A stretch of 64,000 bases of DNA from Paralvinella palmiformis (Eukaryota > Annelida > Polychaeta > Terebellida > Alvinellidae): assembly GCA_025642065.1 (NCBI GenBank), contig JAODUP010000443.1:613501-677500 (forward strand), written 5' to 3'. Each line of letters opens with the position of its first letter. Position 1 is the stretch's first letter. Both the position numbers and the translations under genes were made by a program. The notes beneath the pieces are model-generated. The model searched no databases, was not told the origin of the DNA, and worked only from the letters and a program-made list of their open reading frames with translations. Positions 1-12,337 of this stretch are shown here, piece after piece.

Positions 1-1677
1 ATTCCTAGCCTGAAGTGATTTTCTAAACTGTATTTCTTGTAGTTGTATATATTATAATTATCCTATATATTATATAGACCTTACCTGGCTATAGTAGTAT
101 AGTCACGTCACACATGATGCATTTCATTACCTAAATATATATTTTCCTAAATATTCAAAAAATTCCAATTCTGTGTACATGTAAGATGATGTATTTAAAT
201 AGAATAATAGTGCTTTAATGTATTGGATGTTTATCTATATGTTAAATCAGTCCAGCTGTGATCTTGTTGTCAAGGCAACCAATTACCACTAGTTCATATG
301 TAACTAGACATTTGGTCGTTTAATAAGCAGGGCTTCATCATTGTATGTGGTATAATGCACTGGATTTTTTTTTGGAGGGGGGGGGGCAGTGGTTAAATTA
401 GTAGATAGTGTAAATGACCTGGTTGTACGATCAACTGGTTGTCTGATGTGATTGTAATACATGATGTAGGCAATGGAATAAAGGCACTACCATTATCAAA
501 TGTTTCACTGTTAATTAACTTAGCTGACCAGGTGATATGAGGGATCTTGAGTTAATGTTGCATTGATATTCTTTGCACTAATCTCAGTTTGCACTAATAT
601 CAGTTATAATCATTTTTAATTTCATGTGATCACACATATATATCATCACATCACCAAATCAATAATTTTTTAAATGTCCAGTGTTTTTATTTAGTAGTTA
701 TAACAGTATTATACATGTAGCTGGGTGAATATTATTGAAGAATCACATTCATGTTTGTGTGATATACATTGTAATCATGATTACTTTACAATATAATTGT
801 AATCGATTATATTCAGGATGAATGTAATCGTAATCATAGTATTCTCAATTAATCATAACCAATTACCTTTGGTTCTGTAATCACCCGAACATCATACAAT
901 CCCTAGATTATAGCTTGTGTTGAGGTTAAACAAAACACTTTCTCATTCCTGAAGAACTTGACCCCATATTAGTTTAATTTCAGCTGTTCGTCTATTTTTT
1001 GTATCTGTTTTTGCCACATGTGCACAATCTATGATATTAAACACGTTATGAATGTATACAATTAAGACAATTATTAATAATTGCTTATTTTGGTGTTATG
1101 TTAATTCCTTACATATTAAGTACTGTATACCGGTAATGTAGATTTTTTCAATTAACTCCAATTTGAAAAACAAGCTGTGATTGTTTTGGTTATCACAGAT
1201 CTAAATCAACGTGTAAACATTAAGGATGATGCTGTTTCTACAGTGTTTTGGCCATGACACAATTACATTTGGTTTTTAACATGTAGGTAAAGTTTATCTT
1301 AGTCCAGCGGCTGGTTGTGGCTTTGCCCATTTTTGCCGTCACTCAAAGCTTAGTTCTCTAGATTCAGACTTCACAATTGTTTGGCTGACAATTAATACTG
1401 GACAGATGCAAAATCGGGTAGTGGGTTTTGCACTGAGTGCTTTTACTAGACGTGCACATTCCTGTGGGGGTTGATTGATCTAGAAACACCTGGTGTCAGG
1501 TGAGAATTTTTATTGTGTTACCTTTTGGTACTTTGGTCATTCACTAATGATATGACGTACGTATGTTCAACAAGGTGGTTAATAAATGAGTGACAAGAAA
1601 TCTGGTTACAAACCATCAAACAATCATATTTCTCATTGGTTAGTTAAGCTAGAAAAACAATTATACTTCATCACTGG

Positions 1678-1714
<37 letters not shown>

Positions 1715-2956
1715 GACAGTAAATAAATTCAGATATTTGTTCTGTACAATATTTGGTATGATCATTGTACATAAATAAACTGTAATGGAATATTTACAAA
1801 ATACTATTTCTCATATTGTTTTGATTGTGGTTTCATTTATATTATTGGTCCCTACAATTGATAGAATTATAGGTCACATGAATATGTATGGCGTACTTAT
1901 TTCATAATGAGCATCAATCTATTTGAGAACATGTAATCACAGTGGAAAACTAGGAAAGACAAAACGGGACAGTAAAATACCAATATAGTATCAACTAACA
2001 AAGCATTCTATGGAATAAGACTGGTAAGTGCCACATCTGTTTCAGATTGGTACTTAGCAGGTGCCATTTCCATGTCAGTCGTTTCATCCGCAATCAAATT
2101 ATACAAATGTTTGAGTGTTGATTTCACACCACTTTTCAACTCGTTAAATGTATAATTAATTCCCCTCCATTAGCTATTATACATCCGGGCACAGTAACAG
2201 AGTTCTGATAGACCAGAATATACATGTAAAGACAATCTAAGGATCAAATCCTTGAAGATCGTGGATTTATTTAGTGTCTTAATTACTGGCTAACTCTAGC
2301 CCGTGCACAGACAAATGCTTTTGTATGCGAACAAAATACCCTGCAGACAAAACCTACTGAACTTAGAAATTAATGAATAATACTAAAGACACGTGAAGCT
2401 ATATGTAAAATATCTTATAATTAATAATAAATCTGTGTCATTTTCATTAACAATTTCAGTATGATATCAGAAGTGATTTTTCTCCCATCTGTAGTACACA
2501 CGTTTCTTATGTGTATACCTTATCATCATAATTTATTATATATTGGTTACTTCCTCAGTCTACATTTTATCTATATTTTTTTTGGTTATTTACCCACATA
2601 CAAATAAGTATTTTTTGCATTATCTAATTATATTTTGAATAAACTTTATAAGAAAATTTACCATTCACATATAAAACATCTTTTTCAAAACAGCCACTGG
2701 AATTCAGGAGGTTATGTCCAAGATGTGGTTCAGGGGGGTTTCAGAATCTGCATACTGCATCACATTATCAAATATAATTGTAGCTTGAGCAGTTGTTGGT
2801 CTAATTAATAAAGTAATACGTGACATAATCTATTGTATGTATGTAGGTAATTATGCAAATTACTTGGCAGTCTGATGAGAATATAATAAAATATGCTGAC
2901 AATGGCATTAAGTCACACGGTAGAAACATAATTGATTAATGATAATTAATGTATGT
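1..2956. other. non-coding flank, nothing recognised
   Basis: AT-rich sequence without an open frame of note. It contains a (TA)n tract at 1681-1711 and GTAATC-rich sequence at about 740-890 with a perfect 14-bp palindrome (gtaatcatgattac) at 771-784, perhaps an old MITE. Confidence 0.6.
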
Positions 2957-4600
2957 GATCAGACGACATGAGAGACTACGCGATCAGACGACATGAGAGA
3001 CTTAGTACGCGATCAGACGACATGAGAGACTTAGTACGCGATCAGACGACATGAGAGATTATACGCGATCAGACGACATGAGAGATTATACGCGATCAGA
3101 CGACATGAGATACTTAGTACGTGATCAGACGACATGATAGATTATAAGTGATCAGACGACATAAGAGAATATACGCGATCAGATAACATGAGAGACGTAG
3201 TACGTGATCAGACGACATGAGAGATTATACGTGATCAGACGACATGAGAGATTATACGTGATCAGACGACATGAGAGATTATACGCGATCAGACGACATG
3301 AGAGACTATACGCGATCAGACGACATGAGAGACTTAGTACGTGATCAGACGACACGAGAGACTATACGCGATCAGATAACATGAGAGACTTAGTACGTGA
3401 TCAGACGACATGATAGATTATAAGTGATCAGACGACATAAGAGACTATACGCGATCTGATAACATGAGAGATTATACGTGATCAGATGACATGAGAGATT
3501 ATACGCGATCAGACGATGTGAGAGACTATACGCGATCAGGTAACATGAGAGACGTAGTACGTGATCAGACGACATGAGAGATTATACGTGATAAGATGAC
3601 ATGAGAGACTATACGCGATCAGATAACATGAGAGACTTAGTACGTGATCAGACGACATGAGAGACTACGCGATCAGGTAACATGAGAGACTTAGTACGTG
3701 ATCAGACGAAATGAGAGATTATACGTGATCAGACGAAATGAGAGAGACTATATTCGATCAGATAACATGAGAGACTTAGTACGTGATCAGACGACATCAG
3801 AAATTATACGCGATCAGATAACATAAGAGACTATACGCGATCAGATAACATGAGAGACGTAGTACGTGATCAGACGACATGAGAGATTATACACGATCAG
3901 ATAACATGAGAGACTATACGCAATCATATAACATGAGAGACTTAGTACGTGATCAGACGACATGAGAGATTATACACGATCAGATAACATGAGAGAGACT
4001 ATACGCGATCAGATAACATGATGGACTTAGTACGTGATCAGACGACATGAAAGATTAAACTTGAGATCATCTCCAGTTAATATTGAGTCTTCCTTAATCA
4101 GAATGATCCTCTATAATAATAATAATGTATACGCGATCAGATAACATGAGAGACTTAGTACGTGATCAGACGACATGAGAGATTATACGCGATCAGACGA
4201 CATGAGAGACTATACGCGATCAGACGACATGAGAGACTTAGTACGTGATCAGACGACACGAGAGACTATACGCGATCAGACGACATGAGAGATTATACGC
4301 GATCAGACGACATGAGAGACTATACGCGATCAGACGACACGAGAGACTATACGCGATCAGATAACATGAGAGACTTAGTACGTGATCAGACGACATGATA
4401 GATTATAAGTGATCAGACGACATAAGAGACTATACGCGATCAGATAACATGAGAGACTTAGTACGTGATCAGACGACATGAGAGATTATACGTGATCAGA
4501 CGACATGAGAGATTATACATGATCAGATAACATGAGAGAGACTATATTCGATCAGATAACATGATGGACTTAGTACGTGATCAGACGACATGAAAGACTA
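2957..4600. repeat. 27-29 bp minisatellite with a higher-order duplication
   Basis: About 60 degenerate tandem units built on GATCAGACGACATGAGAGA, each followed by TTATACGC, CTATACGC or CTTAGTACGT. A common variant has GATAAC in place of GACGAC. The array is interrupted at about 4057-4131 by a unique spacer, and the same spacer recurs at about 4602-4676, 543 bp later, so the array segment plus spacer has been duplicated as one block. No coding role: open frames through it are repeat artefacts. Confidence 0.95.
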
Positions 4601-4676
4601 AACTTGAGATCATCTCCAGTTAATATTGAGTCTTCCTTAATCAGAATGATTCTCTATAATAATAATAATAATAATG

Positions 4677-5344
4677 TTAGTGTATTCTCTCTATAAATAC
4701 TTAAATGGAGTCAGAACAAATTTATTGCTTACTCCTTTCCTCTGAAATAGAATTAGCATTGTAGCGTTGTAAAACGACGTCAAAGTCTGTTATAGTTATA
4801 CGTTGTTATTTTAAGAACACCCCGGACCCAGGGAAAGCTATTATTGGAGAGAAAATATTCTGCCCCAATCGATGTTGATTAGATCATACATCTGATGAAC
4901 ATGAAAAAGAATTATCACTTCGTTTAATAAATATGCTTCTGTTGAATAACAATGACACATCACATTCATTTTTGGTGATGTGTAGACTGTAGTTGTGTTC
5001 ATAATAATGATTACTTCACGATGCAATCAGAATCATAACCGATTACCATAATTATTCTTGTAATCAGAATCAGTATATTGTCAAGTGACCATATTCAATT
5101 ATTTTGGTCCTGGAATTTCTGCAGCTGCACTATCCAATGTCTTACCAATATATTTGATGTCCTTTTGGTGCCTCATTTAGTCTTAAGTCATCTCACTGTG
5201 GAGATGAGAAGGTCTTAGGTTTAAGTATGAAGGTGAATGAGGAAGCACTCAATCACAAATAATGTTCTTCAGTAGTGATATCAAAGTCTATGTTGTTGGT
5301 TGTGACTTGTTTTGAATAGCCCTTGGTTGTCACCTCAAAATGGT

Positions 5345-5397
<53 letters not shown>

Positions 5398-8006
5398 CCG
5401 CCACACTGTCTGCTAAATGGCACTGGAAAGCAGTTAGGTTATTTGTGCTCCATTTCCCAAGCATTCATACTGCTCATAGCAAATACAGTAAATTTAGTAA
5501 ATTTATTCAGTTGTTTTATGTGATTGTGTGTATGTCTGTGTCTAATAATCTTGATATTTCTTTTAACCAAAAAACAAACTCGATGAAGTTGTTCTCGGTT
5601 TCATCATCTCTCTTCTGATGTTCTGTCATCGAGTCTGTCACAGTATGTTAGTATATGAATAATAGGCCTAATAATTATATCAGATGAGGTGGGTGCCTCC
5701 GTGGTCTAGCGGTAGCGTGCTGGACCACAGATCACTACCACCTGTGTTCGAATCTCGGCGGGCGGTGGCATATCTGAAGGTTGTTTCATCTTTAAATTCG
5801 CCTCATTACCTTTGGAGGTCGCTCGGCCCATTTAGCCTACCATTTGCATACCATATCAGACCACTGCATAACTGTCTAGTGGATGACCACATTATATACT
5901 GTTGTCAGTATCAAGTCATATATATATAGCATCCACTTGACCCATCTCTCTGTCACCTTAGATGCGGCACCACCCTTCACCAGTGAGATGGCTTCACAGT
6001 TTTACAGGCCTGGTCCTTCATGTTATAACACATTCTATTGTAACTGAAATTAGGGCTGAGATGCCTATGTCATTCCATTGTCAGTAAAATAGAGCCAAAA
6101 TTACCTTGTCCTATTCCCTCTCTCTCTCCCTTGCTGTCTCTCTCTCTCTCTCTCTCTCTGTGTGGGGGGGCGTGCCATTGTACAGACTCAGACTGGTGTG
6201 GAGTCCTCACAGCAGTCCTTGTTCGGGGGGGGGGGGAGGGTTGCTGAAAATCAATATCTCTGGTGATGGTTTATGTTTGGAGGAGTCATACTTTACCACT
6301 ACCAGTGTATTCATGTCCATGTGCCACTGTATCTTGGTGTTCACTGTTGGTTCTCGTATTCCATCCCATACAGGGGAGCTGGACCAGTCCCAAGAAGGTC
6401 AACACCACACACGTGCGCACGCACACACACACACGCGCAGGTAGTGGCCTGGATGAAGGCTGCTGGTCGGGTCTCGACTTTAGTGCTGACGCTTCCACGG
6501 GAAACAACCCTATAGGCTGAGGGAAGGCCTCTACCCAGAATGCTTCAGCGAGGCAACAACACACTCCACAAAAAAATGGACGCTCTCTTGTTATGGTTAT
6601 TCAAATGACTCAATCAGGAAATCAGTGCATGACGCGCTTTGGCAAACTGTTATTGACTTGTTTATCATCGTATTGATTGGCGTTCGCATACTGGACATCT
6701 GGTGAGGTTTGGTTGTGTCGAGATACCTCTTACTACTGATGTGAGCCTAGACATATGTTTGTTGCACGGGGACACTGACAACAGGCCATTCCATATTGTC
6801 TCTGTGCACGCAGGTGTTATATATGGTAGGTATTACAAAATTTGACAGTTGTTACTTAGATATTACTGCATGCATACCTTTGTGCGTGTGTGTGTATGTG
6901 TGTGCACACCTTACATGCACCGCAATAAACAGCATAGCCAATAACCATATTGATGAATTCTGTAAGCGATGACATGGTTCAATGGTTACATCATTTCCAT
7001 ATTCGTCCTTTTCTCGATATGTTAATCTTTGATAGCTTGATGTGGTATATGTTATGCTATGAATCAGGTTTGGGATTCTAACAGAAATGGAAGAAACTGG
7101 CAGGTGTAACTTACTGATGTACCAGGTATCGCCTATTTTGTGTACTCGTGTATACATATATGTGAGCGTTATTAATAGGTACAGAATCACTTTATAATTT
7201 CTTTCACCTGCACGGCAAAATACATAAAGAGTTGAACAACTTCTTATTGCAAAGAACACTGCTTTGATCAGTATGTTTACAGATAGACTATTGACAACTG
7301 CTAACAACCTTTAGTAAGCCTTAAAGGATTCATATCAGCAGCTGGGAAGGTACAAAGCCATATAGGTTCATGGCATACCCAAATACTGATACTGATATCA
7401 GAAATTACCACATTATTGATAAGTCAACTGGCAGACATTGATTAGCTGTATCTGATAGGCAATACAAATAAGACTATTCCATACTTTAAACAGTTTTGCT
7501 AGAAAGATTTTATTAACTATGAGGATTTTCGTATTTTGGTAATTAATTATTTTATCTCGTGCAGTAATTAATAATTACCTTCATTCTCCTCTAAAAATAC
7601 CCAGTAAAACATACAATCAGTCGACCTTTGATGGCACAATTATAGTGTATAATATGGTACAGCGCCTCAGAACAGGGTTACCTGGTTCTGGCACTATATA
7701 AACATGCATTATTATAATATATATTATATAAAAAATAGTGCTACTTTAAAAAACGTATCAGTTGCTGTAGGTATAATACTGATAAAGTTTTAGTTCTATT
7801 GATAGATAATTCAATAGTCAAATTGACTGTTTATCTCAGGGTGGTTCCACACCTAACCGCAAATAACCGCAAGACAGATTCAGTTACATAAAACAGGTTC
7901 GTTTGACCTCGTTTGTCTCTACTAAGCGATATAGATTTACCCGGTAGTCACTGTTAATGTGGCTAGGTCAGCATAAATGTTATCAGATGTATCAGTTGGC
8001 ATCACG
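4677..8006. other. non-coding flank upstream of SLC12A8
   Basis: Contains one SINE (5688-5850), a (GT)n(TA)n(GT)n tract at about 5344-5397, (TC)n and G-runs near 6117-6235 and a (CA)n tract near 6420. A minus-strand open frame of 151 codons at 6852-7307 has no recognisable domain, and part of it is a CA repeat. Nothing else is supported. Confidence 0.5.
5688..5850 (+). mobile_element. tRNA-derived SINE, family A (3' truncated)
   Basis: Head gcctccgtggtctagcggta is an A-box-like tRNA start, and gttcgaatctc is the B box. It then has the family's 'catatctgaagg' and 'ggaggtcgctcggcccattt' body. It lacks the usual TCA-rich tail. Short atatcaga matches on both sides may be a target-site duplication. 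Confidence 0.85.
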
Positions 8007-8017
8007 TGGTATGAAAA

Positions 8018-8391
8018 CAGACATGGGGGTCAGTTCAATTCTGAAATTAGAATTGATGGGCAATTCCAATTCTAGAATTGGTTCCAATTCTGGAATTGGA
8101 ATTGCTTATTTAAAAAAATGGAATTGGATTTGATAAATTTGGAATTGAAGTTCGCTACAAAAAACATTTTATCCACAAATTAATTTCCCATAAAAAAATT
8201 TAATTCAGAAATATTTCTTCCATGACAATCCTACTTGGAATATAAACTATTCAAAGTAGGGTATTCCAAGTAGGTATTCGGAGTACCTATTCATGGTAAA
8301 AAGTAGTAGGTAAAAAAGAGTCTGTAAAAATGGAATTGGAATTGATAAATTTGATGTGGAATTGACAAAATTAGAATTGACCCCATTCCTG
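8018..8391 (+). mobile_element. hAT-type MITE, GGAATTG-rich family, copy 1
   Basis: Starts CAGACATGGGGG and ends CCCCATTCCTG, an imperfect terminal inverted repeat with the CAG...CTG ends typical of hAT elements. The 8-bp sequence gtatgaaa lies one base before it (8009-8016) and directly after it (8392-8399), matching the 8-bp target duplication of hAT. The interior is made of degenerate GGAATTG/CAATTCC words. No transposase is present. Confidence 0.75.
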
Positions 8392-8801
8392 GTATGAAAT
8401 AATGTGAACAATTTCTTTGTATAAGATATCCAATTTGAGCATACAAATGTTAGCATTCCTAAATATGCGAAGTGCATACAAATTCCACTCATATTAATCT
8501 GAAAACTGACATAAACTAGTATCAAATTTTGATACAAGGCTTTAACAGGTATGCGTGCCCTTTAAGGACCTTCTGACGTTAGATAATCTCTTACGATCCC
8601 CTTTTGTTCACTCTGATTTGTTTTCTGTTCTTATTTAGCGACTTATTTTATTACCCTTCTTCATTTAGCCTATTTTTGCTTCTCTAGTAGTAGGATGATT
8701 TTACCAAAATGATATAGAAATATTCCTAATCATCAACTACATCATTACTCATTCCAGAACAATGTCGCCGCAGAAGTGTCCCGTAGTGGTTTGACCATAT
8801 T

Positions 8802-9002
8802 ATGATTGAATCGTATGCCTCCCATCAGGAAAACGAGGGACTAGTTAGTGGCAGAATGAAGAAAGGCACACACCAGCCAGACTGGAAGCGATTTGGCTTG
8901 AGCTCTGGCCAACAGCAGGAAACAGAGATCGAAAACACTGAGCAAGATTCGTATGAGAACCATGAAGACACAGAGAGGAATGAGCTCTTCTCTGAAGACC
9001 AG
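8802..9002 (+). CDS. SLC12A8: SLC12A8 exon 1: cytosolic N-terminus
   Basis: Encodes 67 hydrophilic, glutamate-rich residues ending ELFSEDQ, followed by the donor gtttgt. An ELF motif close upstream of the PWWK sequence is also present in vertebrate SLC12A8, which supports the frame; the segment before it is longer than in human. A second in-frame Met at residue 19 is an alternative start. A 10-codon upstream ORF (8762-8794) lies just before the chosen ATG. 5' non-coding exons could not be identified. Confidence 0.8.
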
Positions 9003-12000
9003 GTTTGTTGTGGATTGAAGAATTCCTGTTAATCTCTAAATTCGAATCTGTGGGAGATGATATATGTGGCTGTTTCCCTAAGACCATTGAAAGCTGGCTT
9101 GATCAAACCTTTAATTAGAAAGAAAAAAAACCCAGTTTGGACCGTAATGTTCTAAACAGCAACAGGCTCATATCAGGTTTGAAATTTTTGTCTAAACATT
9201 TTCAAATGGGCAGTTGCCGTCCATTTAGACAAATATTTATTGAAACCTAGCCTTAATGTATCAAGGCATATTGCATTTAAAAGTGGTCACAGCATTTAAT
9301 CAGTCTTAGTTTGGGTTAAGATCTATATTATGATGTCAGTTGATCGAGGTACACTAGTATTGGTCGTCCTTCTGATCACAACTGCTACAGATTGTATCAA
9401 ACCATTGTTGTGTAAAGAAACACTTGTTACACCAGTAATCTACGCATAGCATGACAGATCTAATTCAGTAATTGTAACATTAAAGTAAGAATTGAGATGC
9501 TCACCTAGTGACAATATCTTATTTTAACTGCTTATGCACTGAAACATATTTGGTTAAACATCTATACTTAACTGATGGAGTACTTAATTATGTGCCGACA
9601 ATTTATTAGCATGTCACCACTAAATACATAGTTACACACCTCAACTAAATAGCAATGTATACACCACTAGGGTACAAGTTTATTAATTAAGTTCAAAAAA
9701 ATAAAACCAGTCTTTCATATTTTGTTTTATTTATTGGATCCGATTAATAATAATAATAATATGTGATATTTATATAGCGGCCTATTCAGTTAGAAACTGC
9801 TCTAAGGTGCTTTACAATATTATTTACAATATTATTATCCCTGACTCAGAGCTGTTTCCACCCAGCACAGGTCTCAACTCCCAAGGGAGCATCCAACGCA
9901 TGCTGCCATTATAGGCGCAAAGCGTTACTCACGCATATCCATCGCATCCTGTCACGTACTCATTTTATGGGTGAGTGAACCAGTCGCCACATGACGGCAT
10001 TGCAGCTCATGGAGCCTCGAACCCGCGCCTGTTCGGCTACGAGTCCTACACTCTAACTAACTGCGCTATCACAACTGTTTTATTATTTATTATTAAAAGT
10101 CAAATATCCTACGATCCAATTAATAGACTTGATAATGATATCATGGAACATCTTGCTCTTAGAAAGGCAGTAATTTTACTAATTTAATTCTTCACTATTT
10201 CTATACATTTAAAAAACACGGGCTTCAGATTATTTAATTATTTGTTTCAGTCGAATTAATAAAAATCAATTTTGAAATTAATTAAATTTTTCAAACGTGG
10301 GTAAGTTGTTTTATTATAATTAGCTTACCGGGTATATGTCCTTATAATAAGTTATGTACAACAATCAGTATAATGGAATGAATCAGCACCAAATACGTAT
10401 TATGTTTATCAAATTATTATAAATTTGTCCTCATCACACCATATGTTAAGGGATGACCAGGTCCATCTTTCGTTTATGGTCTTTATTATAGTAAACCTAT
10501 TGATAAGCAAGTTATTGTGCTGATGAATTACTTTAAGATCACATTTAACAACTTGGTGTGTTATTTGATGAAATGGAAGACTACATTATGATTTTCTGTC
10601 AATTCCATACAATGTGTGTTCTGTTAGGTTTGAATGATTAAGTGATTGATTGATTGATTGATTGCTTTGTTTAATTTCAATGCTGGTTTCACTTGTGTCA
10701 TAAACCAGAGGGCAGTACTACCTGGTATACGAAATAGTCAATCTTTATTGATTGATGAAACATGCTACATAATCAAACACTGGCATCCTGTCACATAATC
10801 TGAAAGTTTAAACTGTAGCACAAGACTAAATGCCCCACTTTCAATAATGTTTATATAAAATCGTATAAAAATAATTTTGGACAATTAATGATCTTGTTGG
10901 ACACAGGTTTTATGTATTTGGTGTTTTGATATTGAAATTAGAATTTTGTTATAGATAGATACTTCTTTGAAGTGAATCTACCTGTCTTTGGCATCTTTAA
11001 ATAAGTATTCGACATCAGACTTAGGAATGATAAAGGATACTTTTCAAAAATTATTAGTTTTATCTGATGTTTGGCACTGGTCAGGGTGTGTTGTTTTATA
11101 GTATGGAAGCAGTTGCATGCGAGATTTTATTCCTGAGAAGTGCACGTTTTCTTATTTATAGTTTCTGTTTTATCAACACTACCTACACATATCCCATGAT
11201 AAGTGATGTCCAAGTACTGTCCAGATTGTACATTAAGACAAGGAAAGGGCACCATTTTCATTTCAGTAAATGAACATTTGTCCTAGCCAACATGTCTGAT
11301 TATCTGACATCTGTAGTATTGCTGTGTTGTGGTTCAGGATGGCCAGCTGTGTGTATTGAAGTTTTGACAAAGGTGGACATCTGTGCCTTTGAACTAGTTA
11401 TAGTTAGATGGCTATTTTGTGATTTTGCCATCAGTAATCTGTGGTGACTCAGAAAAGCTAAATTTTAAGACGTTTGGTTTTTCTTCTAATGAATATCCGT
11501 TCTCACTAACCAATATTTTCATGTCGGATCTCCATTCACAATTAGCCCATCAATGCCTCCCACATATCATGAGGCAACTAAAATGAGGCATCCTTAAGTA
11601 ATCATTTTATGTTGATGCATTGTTAAGTCTTACTCACTCACTCACTCATTTCCAACCAGTATTCATGGGGCGCCTCCATGGTCTAGTGGTAGCGTGTTGG
11701 ACCACAGATCACTACCACCGTGTTTGAATCTTGGCGTAGGCATATCTGAAGGGTGTTTCATCGTTGAGTTCGCTTCATTACCTTTGGAGGTAGCTCCCAT
11801 TTAGCCTACCATGTGCACAAAAAATTGGCCGTAAAACATCAATCATTATCATCACCAACCAGTATTCACCATTTTCGTCAGTGTATAACTCAACTATATA
11901 TGGTCGCATCTTAATATGTGGCATCTTTTAATTTCATCTTTCCGTTAACAAGCCTTCTCAGCTTTGTGCAGCTTATTTTATTAGTTGGTGGCACTTATCT

Positions 12001-12295
12001 TTCAAGTTGATATTTCAGTGGACAGATTACTGTAATGCAAGCTTCCAGATCAGTGTTCAAGTCTGAGCGTAAGCTGTGATAAGGGCATCTTTCCCCTCTA
12101 GTCACCCCTGATCATATATATGCTTTATCCCTGATAGCTGTCCGAGTTTAAAAAAAAAAACCCTACTTAATATGGTCTTCTAACACTGGTGTACTTACTC
12201 AGATTTTGAATTTAGATAGTATAATGTGAGTTTATTGAATATATTACCTGTAAGATTATATATCGGCTCATTTGGCCTACCATGTGCACAAAAAC

Positions 12296-12337
<42 letters not shown>

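Noticed and set aside
2957..4600. CRISPR-like array
   Set aside because: Direct tandem repeat with no unique spacers of regular size, in a eukaryotic genome; it is a minisatellite.
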